From positions 117,625,412 to 117,689,411 of the forward strand of contig OZ024744.1 in assembly GCA_964016885.1 (NCBI GenBank): a DNA stretch of 64,000 nucleotides, in the 5' to 3' direction. The notes under the pieces were generated by a model. That model did no database searches. It was given only the letters and a program-made list of their open reading frames with translations, and was not told the DNA's origin. Position 1 is the stretch's first letter; each line of letters begins with the position of its first letter. The stretch is from Eledone cirrhosa (Eukaryota > Mollusca > Cephalopoda > Octopoda > Eledonidae). Below are positions 24,852 through 34,994 of this stretch, piece by piece. The translations under genes were made by a program, and so were the position numbers.

Positions 24852-25075
24852 ACAAAGCTGTTTATACAAAATAACTTTATTCTAGAATTGAAATAAAGAT
24901 AGAAGCTTCACTGTAACATTGACTTCATAATATAGTCTAATAATGGGGCTTATATAAACCTACTGGATGTAAAATGTTGGGTATCAGCACATCTGGGAGT
25001 CTAACCACACCTCTCGTTTGCCAGATAACTATGCTACCATTATGCTAATGCACCCACCCAATTTTTTCTGTTATT
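24852..25075 (-). mobile_element. Inverted partial copy of the palindromic tRNA-like element
   Basis: Read on the minus strand, this matches 25725-25960: 'ctctcgtttgcca' against 'tggcggacaagta' type sequence, 'gaattgaaataaagatagaa', and 'atagtctaataatggggc', the complement of 'caccccattattagac'. It includes a diverged tRNA-like head. The SINE trio separates it from the other copy. Confidence 0.6.
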
Positions 25076-25079
25076 TTTA

Positions 25080-25284
25080 GAAGTTATAACTTAATAATTG
25101 CTTCTACTTTTGGCAGAAGGCCAGCAATTACCCCCAGTGTATTACTGGTACTTTATTTTATCGACCCTCTAAGGATGAAAGGCAAAGTTAACCTCGATGG
25201 GATTTGAACTCAGACCGTAAAGGACGTAACTATGCTGGAAAGCATGGCGTCTGACCCTCCACCGGTACTGCCAATTCACCACCC
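25080..25284 (-). mobile_element. Cephalopod SINE, tandem copy 1
   Basis: The SINE is inverted, with tail 'aataattgcttctacttttg', body complement 'tactttattttatcgaccct', and tRNA-like head ending 'ccaccggtactgcca'. It is followed by the flank 'cacccttaagttataactta', which is repeated after each of the three copies. Confidence 0.88.
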
Positions 25285-25490
25285 TTAAGTTATAACTTAA
25301 TAATTGTTTCTACTTTTGGCACAAGGCCAGCAATTACCCCAGTACATTACTGGTACTTTATTTTATCGACCCTGTAAGGATGAAAGGCAAATTTAACCTT
25401 GGCGGGATTTGAACTCAGACCGTAAAGGGACGTAACTATGCTGGAAAGCATGGCGTCTGACCCTCTACCGATACTGCCAATCCACCACCC
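25285..25490 (-). mobile_element. Cephalopod SINE, tandem copy 2
   Basis: This is the second unit of a 205-206 bp tandem: 'ttaagttataacttaataat' starts at 25285, 25491 and 25696. It is complete, with 'gaactcagaccgtaaaggga' in the head. Confidence 0.9.
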
Positions 25491-25695
25491 TTAAGTTATA
25501 ACTTAATAATTGTTTCTACTTTTGGCACAAGGCCAGCAATTACTCCAGTACATTACTGGTACTTTATTTTATCGACCCTCTACGGATGAAAGGCAAAGTT
25601 AACCTCGATGGGATTTGAACTCAGACCGTAAAGGACGTAACTCTGCTGGAAAGCATGGTGTCTGACCCTCTACTGATACTGCCAATCCACCACCC
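25491..25695 (-). mobile_element. Cephalopod SINE, tandem copy 3
   Basis: This is the third unit of the tandem. Because the flank 'ttataacttaa' is duplicated with each copy, the three arose by local duplication, not by three transpositions. Confidence 0.9.
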
Positions 25696-25849
25696 TTAAG
25701 TTATAACTTAATAATGATATGTAAACAAGGGAAATATGTTTGGAAGATGGTGAGTGAAGTTTAGATTTGAAAGAGAAGCTTTGCCAGAACAATGACTACA
25801 TAATACAGTCTAATATTGATATTAAGTAATAGAAAAAGCTGTATGGGTT

Positions 25850-25910
25850 AATTGGTGTAATGGTAGCCTACTTGTCCGCCAAACGAGACGTGTCCTGAAA
25901 CCCATCTTTT
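25850..25910 (+). tRNA. tRNA-Gly(GCC)-like sequence, not a functional tRNA
   Basis: 'ttggtgtaatggtagccta' fits a D-arm/A-box. 'cttgt-ccgccaa-acgag' forms a 5-bp anticodon stem (one G-T pair) with a 7-base loop and GCC anticodon. The T-arm ('gtgtcctgaaacccat') is degenerate and no paired acceptor stem is seen. It is best read as the tRNA-derived part of a mobile element. Confidence 0.5.
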
Positions 25911-25962
25911 TTTCATCCAGTGGGTTTATACACCCCATTATTAGACTATATTAGACTATATT

Positions 25963-26096
25963 AAGGGCGGTGAAATGGCAGTATCGGTAGAGGGTCGGAC
26001 ATGCTTTCCAGCATAGTTACGTCCCTCTACGATCTGAGTTCAAATCTGGCCTTTCATCCTTACGGGGTTAATAAAATAAAGTACCAGTAACGTACT
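25963..26096 (+). mobile_element. Cephalopod SINE inserted in the palindromic element
   Basis: The head 'ggcagtatcggtagagggtc' and body 'cctttcatccttacggggtt' stop at 'ccagtaacgta', so the 3' part is short. It separates 'attagactatatt' from 'ctatgtagtc', which are contiguous in the inverted arm. Confidence 0.85.
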
Positions 26097-26207
26097 ATGT
26101 AGTCAAAGTTATTGCGAAGCTTCTATTTCAATTCTAAAACTTCACTCACTGCTTTCCAAACATATTTCCTAACTTTATTTTGTATTTGTGAGTTTTATAT
26201 CTAATAA

Positions 26208-26352
26208 TAATTGTTTCTACTTTAGGCACAAGGCCAGCAATTACCCAGTGCATTACAGGTACTTTATTTTATCGACCCCGTAAGGATGAAAGGCAAAGTC
26301 AACCTCGGCGGGATTTGAACTCAGATTGTAAAGGGACGTAACTATGCTGGAA
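26208..26352 (-). mobile_element. Cephalopod SINE, head truncated
   Basis: The inverted body begins at 'ttgtttctactttaggcaca' and ends at 'cgtaactatgctgg' inside the tRNA-like head. Confidence 0.88.
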
Positions 26353-26744
26353 TTTGAGTTGTTTCCAAGCAAACAGCCTCATTACACTGTCTTTTAGATG
26401 ACCATTGCCATCCTTTTGTTCACTATGTTAGAGCAAAAAACTAAATTTCTTACTTTATTCTGTTTTATGAAGAAAAAAAAAGGTAGCTAGTTAAATCTGT
26501 GATAACTGGAATCCTGTCCAGGCAGAGAGTTGGGTAATATCCATATACAGATGTCTATCACGGCTCAGTTCTCACCACATTTCTGTTTATTTTAGTTCTC
26601 CAGACCATAACAGGAATTTAACCTTTTAGCATTTAAACTGGCCATATCCGGCTACGCTTCTCTCACCTCTTTCTATTCAAACCAACTGTAACTGGCCACT
26701 CATACTGATATTTTCCCCAAAATAAATGATATCAAAATCTCATA
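26353..26744. other. No gene or clear repeat seen
   Basis: This is mixed-composition DNA with stops in all frames. 'ttaaactggccatatccggc' (26634) looks like an interspersed repeat segment, but no second copy lies in this window. Confidence 0.4.
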
Positions 26745-26801
26745 GATTCGATATTATGTGAGATATTATGTGAAGTAAAAATACAAGAGTATATATAGAG
26801 T
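26745..26801. repeat. Left remnant of the 72-bp minisatellite
   Basis: 'gatattatgtgagatattat' and 'acaagagtatatatagagta' are one unit of the array that resumes at 32397. The LINE begins directly after 'gagtaa'. Confidence 0.85.
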
Positions 26802-26802
26802 A

Positions 26803-27025
26803 ATTTCTTTATTTGCCACCAGGGCACAAAAGGTAGGGACAGATACAAGGGGGGAAGTTTACATATAATTAACGAGTAAAAATGAAATAACAACAACAAA
26901 CGAAGTCTTCAATAGGGAGGGGGCATTAACATGGGTCGCACACACCCCGGAAAAAATGTGCAGCCCTTCTCCTCAGGAGCACAAAGAGCAGGTGCTTCCC
27001 TCGTCTCCTCTTTTTCCTCTTTCAT
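26803..27025 (-). other. LINE 3' UTR with polyadenylation signal
   Basis: The minus strand ends '...tggcaaataaagaaatta'. An AATAAA lies close to the 3' junction. There is no poly-A tail at the junction. Confidence 0.7.
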
Positions 27026-30000
27026 CTACAGGCTGATATAGAGAGAAGACCCATTCACTCTGGCCATTCTCCCTACTTTCACCCACCTTTCATAAAACTT
27101 GTTGGGGTAGAGCACCTCTCTCTCCATTCTGATCCTTCTTTTAAAATGGTATTTGAAAAAGGGGACCAGTTGTTGGCCGGAGAGAAAGGTGTCTGACCTC
27201 AGCCCTTCAGCCTCGTCCACCATACAACTTCTTTAGCCATGGCTATCACACAGAGAAAAACCGCCTCTCCTTCGTTTTTGAAAGGGGGAGGCAGTTTGAT
27301 CGTGACAATGGACTCGGTGGTCAACCGGATTGGTCCCACCCTCGACAGTAGTCGTTCCACATAGCCCCACAGGTCAGCAATGCCTGGGCAGTGTACGAAT
27401 GCATGCGCAACGGTTTCGTCGTCATGCACGCATCTCGGACAGATTTTATTCAAAGGATCCCTACCCAGGCTCCAATGCCTGTGGAGCTTGTCTCGAACGG
27501 GTAGAGCCCCTCGGTAGCACTGCCAAGCCAGGGACTTTTGGAAGTTGTCCATCGGTCCAGGGCCAAACGTCCTACCGAACAGACTGGCCAGTTCATCTTC
27601 CTCCATGCCTAGAGCTTCTCCGAGAGCATCGTCGCACCTGCTGCGTACCAACCCTCTATAGAATGTCGAGGTGGAGTCTCCACTGATTGCCGGGTCCGCT
27701 TTCCAGAGGGCCGTGAGCACCTGGGCACATTCAATGTGCCAGTCGCCCACTTTTCTCGGTCTTTGCTTGACCCAGGATTGCAGCTCGGTGAGCGAGACGA
27801 GTCTGGGAAAGGCTCGCCTCACAAACGGGGCCCACACCGGTTGACCAGTGAGGAATACCTGGAGGTGCCGTAGCCTTAATGCGTGTTTACGCATCTGTAG
27901 CCACGGCATCCCCAGCCCTCCTTTCGAAGGGTATTGACAGCAAATGGTTCTCCTCAGCAAAGGGGTCCGCTTGTTCCAAAGAAATTGGAACAGCGCGCAC
28001 TCCATTTTGGCGAGTCTTTTCACTGGGCAAGGCACGACGGTCAAGCGGTAGTAGATGACGGATGCTATATAAGCGTTCGCCACCTCCGCTCTACCTTTCA
28101 GGGATAGTTTGCACTGGGCCCACTTCTGGGTGAGTGCAAACACCCTGGCCGTTACCTCGTTCCAGTTTTTCTCCACCTGGAGGTTTGGTCCGAACCAGAC
28201 CCCAAGCAGCTTCACCGGGCCTTCCGTCCAGCGTCCGACGACGTCGTTGGAGGGCATCGGTTTGCCTCTCCATGTTCCGAGTTGCAAACCGACGGACTTG
28301 TCCCGGTTCAGCTTGGCTCCTGTAAACCTTTCATATTCCTCCAGTAAGGTGCCGATCTCACCGATTTGCGAGGTTTTCGACACCATTACTGTCACGTCAT
28401 CGGCGTAGGCCGACGCCGCTTTCTGCAATCCCGGTTCCAAAGGGATGCCCTGCAACCGCTCCAACTTCCGCAGTAGTGGCTCAAGAGCCAGCACATACAG
28501 TAGGAAGGAGAGAGGGCATCCCTGTCTGATGGATCGCATGATTTGGAACGGCTCCGAGAGGTGGCCGTTCACCTTGACCCTTGAGCAGACGTTGCTGCTG
28601 TGCATCGCAGCAATCCAACCCCTGAAAACGGGTCCTTAGCCTGCCGCCGCGAGCACCGCATCCAGGTAACGATGGTCAACCCTATCGAAAGCTTTAGATT
28701 GATCCAAGTTGATCAGGGCCCCACCAAAGCCGGGTTCATTCCCTACCCTCTCTATGATGTATCGCATAAGGTGGAGATTGTCGTGAATGGACCTGGACGG
28801 GATTGCGCATGTCTGCGCTTCTCCCACCAGGTTTCCAACAACAAGCGCCAACCTCTTCGCTAACACCTTGGCCAAAATCTTTAACTCTGTATTTAGCAGA
28901 GTTATGGGCCTGAAGTTACTTATGTTATCCCCCTTGTTCTCATCCTTCCTCACCAGCGTAACTACGCCCTTGGTCACAGAACTGGCAATTCTCCCGTTCT
29001 GCTGCCAGTTGCAGTACACCGCTTCGAGGATATTGGAGAACAAGTCCGGCATCGCTACATATAGCTCGTATGGTAGACCATCGAGACCCGGGGATTTGCG
29101 TTTGCCGCATTGGCTCAGCGCCGCCCCTATCTCAGCAGCTGAAATCGTCCTTTCGCAGGACTTCGCCTCCGCGTCCGAGAGGCGCGGCAGACCGTCGAGG
29201 TATGGATTGAAATCCATAGTCTCACCCGGCGCGCCGCCCCTCTCGAACAGTCGTGCAAAGTGCCGCTGAAAGGCCGCACACATCTGCCCAGGTTCAAGGA
29301 TCACACGCCCATCCTGGTCCTTCAAAGACCGAATCGTGGACTTGTTCCCACTTTTTGCCTCTGTCACTCGGGCCCAGCTCACAGCTTTGGCTCCCTCATT
29401 ACCCAGAGCACGTATTTTACTCCTGACAACGCAGCCTTCATGCTTCACCTCAAAGAACTGGTCTAAGGCCATTCTTGATGCCAGCACGCCGGCTACATTG
29501 CCACTCCTAATCGCCTCTTCTACTCTATCTACTAATTCCCTTTCCGTCTTGTTCCTATCCCTTCCTAATTCCTGACTAAAACCTATCGATTCTATTCTAA
29601 TTGCTCTCTTAAGAGAGCTCCACCACCTGTTGTTGACAATTGCCCCTGTCAAACTCTGCTTAACTAACGTGCTAATCCGTTTACTGTAAGCTTTGCTTCT
29701 CGGTAAGGACAAGTTCAGCTTCCAGTAACCGGGTCCCTGTCTATGGGTTCTATCAAGGTTGGCTATGCAGGTCACTAACTTGTGATCCGAATAGTCAACC
29801 ATGAACATTTTTGGACAGCTAAATGTGTCCCTATCGTTCTCTCTAACTAGGACCCTATCTAGGTACGACCTAGATGTTCCACTGCGATTGGTCCACGTCC
29901 ATAGTGGTACAGTCGGAAAATCTAGTCGATATCTATCGGCCAGGTCAAATCGGCCGATTAACCTTTTGAGGCTTTTACACCCCCCTCTATTGGCACATGC

Positions 30001-30462
30001 CCCTACATAGTCCCAACGTGCATCCAGGATACCATTCCAGTCCCCCACTAAAAGCAAGGAGCGGGACGTTCCCAGAAAAGTTTCCAGACGTTGGAAGTAT
30101 TCCGGCCGCGCTGCCCAAAAAGGGGCGTACACAGCTATTAGTCTAAGGGCTCCACTTTCACTACTGCCGACGTCTAAAACCACCAGTCGACCCTCCGGGT
30201 CCAGGTGCACCTTCTGTATGGCGAGGCCCAGGTGTTTTCGCAGCAGAACGACAACTCCACCCCCACCCCCCGGTTGACAGAGAGATGCGAAGATCTCAAA
30301 GTCGTCGAAGAGGGGCGCCAGTTGGTGCTCGCTGCTGATCCTGGACTCGCAAATAGCCATTACATCCATTCTATGCGACCTGAGATCGTTTAAAAGTTTG
30401 CCTTGTTTCCAAGACAGTCCCAGGCCACGTACATTCAGACACCCAACTCTTATATCAGCCAT
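27026..30462 (-). pseudogene. LINE ORF2: endonuclease-reverse transcriptase, two lesions
   Basis: It starts at Met 30462 ('MADIRVGCLNVRGLG'). The N-terminal 240 residues are an APE-like endonuclease with 'AICESRI', 'LLLVGDWNG', 'SYLDRVLV' and 'DYSDHKLV'. The reverse transcriptase follows (about residues 440-720): 'NFRPITLLN', 'ALINLDQSKAFDRVDH', 'RQGCPLSFLLYV' and catalytic 'SAYADDVTVMV'. The C-terminus has a zinc segment, 'CPRCVHDDETVAHAFVHC'. A single TAA at 28636-28638 interrupts the frame within RT; the same frame continues to 27199. There it ends early through a one-base shift within 27199-27223. The alternative frame supplies the last 60 or so residues ('FFKYHFKRRIRMEREVLYPN') to 27026. 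All catalytic motifs are present, so inactivation looks recent. Confidence 0.9.
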
Positions 30463-30483
30463 GTTGGTTAAAAGAGGAAGGAC

Positions 30484-32216
30484 CTACCTGTTCGGCTCCT
30501 GAGGAGCAGGTTGCACAATATCCATGGGCGTATTGGAGGGGTTGTTTGGTGGGGTGTTGTTCTGTGGTGGAGTGGGGGTGTTTGGTGAGGTGTGGGTGGG
30601 GAAACGTTTCAAGAGGACGCGGTTATAGGGTCGAGTACATGTTTTCCCCACGTCCCCAGGAAAGTTCTCTCTTAGTTTTGCATAGGTGTCCATTGGGAGT
30701 CTTATCATTTTTAAATGCGGTTTGTTGGCCGCGCTTGCAAAGAATTGCCCTTCAGTTTCCACCGAAGGGTCTTTGTGTATTGTTTTTACTAGTTCTTTGT
30801 TATTTGTGTTAATGTATGTATACTGTTTTATTTGTGTTGTGTTTGTTTGTTGTTCTTGTGTGTCCTTACGTTTTGTTGTATGTGTTATGTTTTGGGGTGG
30901 GGCGGATTTTGTTTGTTCTGTTTGTTTTGTTTTTGTTGGTGGTTGTGTGTTTGTTTCGTTTATGTTCGAGTGGTGCTTTCTTTTTTTCCCTTTTACAGGT
31001 TGGAAGGGTTCCCCCTCTTCGTCACTAGGTGCCGTTTCAGCTGGGTCCTCGTCCGTGCTGTCGGGTAGTGGTGTATTTTGGGGTTTTGTTGTATTTGTGT
31101 GTGTTTTGGGAGTTGTTTTGGGTGGGGCCGTGTCTTGTGTTATTTTTCCGTGTTGTTTTTGTTGTTGTTGTGGTGGTGGTGGTGGAGGTGGTGGTGGTGG
31201 CGGTGGTGGTGTGTGGGGTGTAGGCAAAAGAGCCTTTTTTTTGTCAATTGAGGAAAAGCAGCCCTTAGATGACCCCTGCTTGAACAGTAGTAACATATGG
31301 GCCTCCTACCCTCGGCTGAAATGTATATAAATGTTTCTCCATCGAGGGACACCCTCTGTGGTATTCTAGCTATTCGTTCTGGTCTCATTTGGACCAGAAC
31401 CTCCACGCTCAAACCGCCGAAAACGTCTGTGGTGACTTCTCCTACTGAGAGGATTCCGTCCTCGTCTTCTAAAAATCCTGTTAGTACCCCGGAAATGCAT
31501 GCATTTGGCCGGATTCCGGAGACCCTTATTTTCTGCGTTCTTTTCCCTAAATATGTGGGGGAAAATGTATGTAGCTTGGAAACAATTGGCGCCACAGAGT
31601 ATTTCCTGGCCGTCAATTGATCCTTCATTAGGACCGTTATATTCCCATAGAGGGGCCCTTTTTGTATGAACGATATATCACTCCACACATTTTTTAGGAC
31701 CAGCTCAATCTCTTTTTGGGATAATTGAGCTGGTTTCCTTGTTATGTTGGAAATTGTTCTGAAAGATATCGTTCTTAGCGTCGTGTCTCTTTTGATTTCT
31801 GGTGGGGAGGTGATTGTGAAGTCTCCTCCTTCTTTGAAAGTTACATACTGTTTCGCTTCCTTCATCTTTTCTCTCAGAGTTGTAATGTCCAGTTGCTTGC
31901 AGGTTTGTGTTTTCCGGACCGCCTGTGCAAAGGAGGCACCAGTAGTGGGTTCGCTTTGTTTGGTGTTATCGTTATTTTTTCCTTGGTTGGTGTTGTGACT
32001 ATTGCTGTGATTGTCGTTGTTGTTTTTGTCTGCATTTATGTGACTTTCTGGGTTTTCACCCATTTTTACAAATGTTTCTTTTAATTCCGTGTTCCATGTT
32101 TCTTTTGCAGAAGTGAGGAGGGAAGACTTAGAGCCTTGTGCTTCTAGCTTCTCTGTATCACCTTTCTTAGGGGGCGTGGCTTTCACGTTAGGATGAGATG
32201 TGAAAATTCCGTCCAT
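30484..32216 (-). pseudogene. LINE ORF1: RNA-binding protein, frameshifted
   Basis: The likely start is Met at 32216 ('MDGIFTSHP'); a Met at 32282 is in frame but lies in AT-rich leader. The frame runs through an Asn-rich linker, a middle domain (residues about 120-330) and one zinc knuckle, 'CYYCSSRGHLRAAF'. It then shifts in an A8 run (complement of 31233-31241) and resumes in the frame ending at 30484. The second part has a poly-Pro/Gln stretch encoded by a (GGT)n-like tract (31150-31213), an acidic/basic linker and a C-terminal domain. The last Cys of the CCHC knuckle is replaced by Phe. The stop lies 21 bp before the ORF2 start. It would bind element RNA in the RNP. Confidence 0.85.
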
Positions 32217-32396
32217 TTCTATTAGTTTGCCGTAATAAATTTTTAAATGGAAAATAAACTCAAAGTTTGACGACCAAGGCAAGGGGTTAACGTATATTAC
32301 AGTATAAAAAATTAATCAAAACTCACTTTTGAGTAAGTAAATCCGACTCGGTAGCCGAGCTTCTTCACACACGTCAACACACGTCTCTCGTATACG

Positions 32397-34316
32397 AGAT
32401 GTTATGTAAGATATTATGTGAGGTAAAGCCTTTACTGTGAAAATACAATAGTATATATAGAATAATGTAAATGTTATGTGAGATATTATGTGAGGTAAAC
32501 CTTTACTGTGAAAATACAATAGTATATATAATGTAAATTTATGTGAGGTATTATGTAAGTAAAGACTTTACTGTGAAAATACAAGAGTATATATAGAGTA
32601 ATGTAAATGTTGTGTGAGATATTATGTGAGGTAAAGACTTTACTGTGAAAATACAAGAGTATATATAGAGTAATGTAAATGTTATGTGAGATATTATATG
32701 AGGTAAAAACTTTACTGTGAAAATACAAGAGTATATATAGAGTAATGTAAATGTTATGTGAGATGTTATTTGAGGTAAAGACTTTACTGTGAAAATACAA
32801 GAGTATATATAGAGTAATGTAAATGTTATGTGAGATGTTGTGAGGTAAAGACTTTACTGTGAAAATACAAGTGTATATATAGAGTAATGTAAATGTTATG
32901 TGAGTTATTATGTGAGGTAAAGCCTTTACTGTGAAAATACAACAGTATATATAGAGTAATGTAAATGTTATGTGAGATGTTATATGAGGTAAAGACTTTA
33001 CTGAGAAAATACAAGAGTATATATAGAGTAATGTAAATGTTATGTGAGATGTTGTGAGGTAAAGACTTTACTGTGAAAATACAAGAGTATATATAGAGTA
33101 ATGTAAATGTTATGTGAGTTATTATGTGAGGTAAAGCCTTTACTGTGAAAATACAACAGTATATATAGAGTAATGTAAATGTTATGTGAGGTATTATGTG
33201 AGGTAAAGCCTTTACTGTGAAAATACAAGAGTATATATAGAGTAATGTAAATGTTATGTGAGATATTATGTAAGGTAAAGCCTTTACTGTGAAAATACAA
33301 TAGTATATATAGACTAATGAAAATGTTATGTGAGATATTATATGAGGTAAAGCCTTTACTGTGAAAATGCAATACTAGATATAATGTAAATGTTATGTGA
33401 GGTAAAGCCTTTACTGTGAAAATACAATAGTATATAGAAAGTAATGTAAATGTTATGTGAGATATTTGTGAGGTAATGCTTTTACTGTGAAAATACAACA
33501 GTATATATAGAGTAATGTAAATGTTATGTGAGATATTATGTGAGATAAAGCCTTTACTGTGAAAATACAATAGTATATATAGAGTAATATAAATGTTATG
33601 TGAGGTAAAGCCTTTACTGTGAAAATACAATAGTATATATAGAGTAATGTAAATGTTATGTGAGGTAAAGCCTTTATTGTGAAAATACAATAGTATATAT
33701 AGAGTAATGTAAATGTTATGTGAGATATTATATGAGGTAAAGCCTTCACTGTGAAAATACAATACTAGATATAGTGTAATGTAAATGTTGTGTGAGGTGA
33801 AGCCTTTACTGTGAAAATACAATAGTATATATAGAGTAATGTAAATGTTATGTGAGGTAAAGTCTTTACTGTGAAAATACAATAGTATATATAGAGTAAT
33901 GTAAATGTTATGTGAGATATTATCTGAGGTAAAGCATTTACTGTGAGAAAAATATAATAGTATATATAGAGTAATGTAAATGTTATGTAAGATATTGTGT
34001 GAGGTTAAGCCTTTACAGTGAAAATACATTAGTATATATAGAGTAATGTAAATGTTATGTGAGGTAAAGCCTTTACTGTGAATATACAATTGTATATATG
34101 GAGTAATGTAAAAGGTATGTGAGATATGTGAGGTAAAGCCATTACTGTGAAAATACAATAGTATATATAGAGTAATGTAAATGGTATGTGAGATATGTGA
34201 GGTAAAGCCATTACTGTGAAAATACGACAGTATATATACAGTAATGTAAGAGATATTATGTGAGGTAAAGTCTTTACTGTGAAAATTCAATTGTATATAT
34301 AGAGTAATGTAAATGT
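32397..34316. repeat. 72-bp minisatellite, main block (about 27 units)
   Basis: Units of 72 bp run from 'ttactgtgaaaatacaa' through 'tatatatagagtaatgtaaa' to 'gatattatgtgaggtaaag', with variants of about 60, 66 and 69 bp that lose multiples of three bases. 72 bp is 24 codons. Two minus-strand frames therefore stay open for long stretches, the longest being 416 codons at 33040-34290. I regard these as by-products. The Gypsy element interrupts it on the right. Confidence 0.95.
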
Positions 34317-34773
34317 TGTGGTAAAAGGAAGTATCCTAGTTGGATTGTTTATCGACATAGACGTGAGGGAAGGTCCCTCATCTATTTACCATTTTTGTAA
34401 GTGAGAATTATAACACGTGAGTGGGGTGTGTGCATAAACAAGAGAATAACCACAACGAGAGTTATATTCAACAAATGTAAATAATGGTGATGTTTATTTT
34501 GTTTATGTGTATTTATTATATTACAAATGAAACATACCAAATATATACGTAATCCAGTTGTTGTGATGGGAGCGTATTACAATTACAAAGGTATTGTGGG
34601 GTTTGCTGTTTCCTTGGCTGTTTATCGTTTCGTGGTACAGAGGCTGTTTTCTGTGGCGTGTATATCGTCTGCTTTCCCGTGGCTGTCTCTGTTTACCTCT
34701 AGTGTTCTCAACCAGGGGGAGACAACTAGACCTGGTCTATTATCCGCCAGGGGGCGTGAGGCGTCTTACTACA
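34317..34773 (-). repeat. 3' LTR of the Gypsy element
   Basis: It is 457 bp. The plus strand starts 'tgtggtaaaaggaagtatcc' and ends 'aggcgtcttactaca', TG...CA in either orientation. The 122-codon plus-strand frame over it is not a gene. Confidence 0.95.
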
Positions 34774-34994
34774 GTATCTCCTGCCAGATTTTCAAATCAT
34801 CGAAAATGGATGTTATTACTCACACGTGGAGTAAGATGGCGAACAATGCAACAAGGGGGAGCTATTCGCTCTACCAATCATTAAATCCAGAATAAGGATT
34901 TGAAAAATGTTAAAAAAACAACATGCATGCATAAAAAAAAGGCAAAGAAAAAGCAGAAACACAGAAGCAAAAAAAAGGGTGCAGCTAACACAGT
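34774..34994 (-). other. Gypsy 3' untranslated region
   Basis: This is the interval between the pol stop and the 3' LTR. It is A-rich on the plus strand (34905-34978). The minus strand next to the LTR reads 'ctggcaggagatac', only a weak polypurine tract. Confidence 0.6.

Larger units (their letters stand above)
25725..26178. mobile_element. Palindromic element with a tRNA-like core
   Basis: The left arm 'gggaaatatgtttggaagat' with 'gtgagtgaagtttagatttg' and 'gactacataatacagtctaa' (25725-25820) returns inverted at 26097-26178 ('actatgtagtcaaagttatt' ... 'ccaaacatatttcc'). Between them lie a tRNA-Gly-like sequence and an inserted SINE. It resembles a MITE or foldback element; the family is not known to me. 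Confidence 0.6.
26802..32396 (-). mobile_element. Nearly full-length Tx1/L1-like LINE
   Basis: It is transcribed leftward: 5' UTR 32283-32396, ORF1 (32216-30484, frameshifted), 21 bp, ORF2 (30462-27026, one stop and a terminal frameshift), 3' UTR ending with AATAAA (complement at 26808-26813) about 7 bp from the end. It carries an APE-type endonuclease, reverse transcriptase and C-terminal zinc segment. The motif spacing and the C-terminal 'FYERW' region suggest the Tx1 branch of L1-like LINEs. It lies inside the 72-bp minisatellite. Comparing 'gagtaa' and 'atgttatg' at its borders with an intact unit suggests a small target deletion and no target duplication. Confidence 0.88.

Noticed and set aside
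25850..25910. Functional tRNA-Gly gene
   Set aside because: The T-arm is degenerate, no acceptor stem pairs, and it sits inside a repeated palindromic element.
30686..31330. 214-codon plus-strand frame with Cys/Val/Gly runs
   Set aside because: It is antisense to LINE ORF1. The Gly run is the complement of the ORF1 poly-Pro tract.
33040..34290. 416-codon minus-strand reading frame as a repetitive host protein
   Set aside because: It lies wholly inside a tandem repeat whose period is a multiple of three, another frame is also open, and no signal, domain or start context supports a gene.
34527..34895. 122-codon plus-strand frame (and its near twin at 39289)
   Set aside because: Both lie in the Gypsy LTRs, antisense to the element, and owe their similarity to LTR identity.
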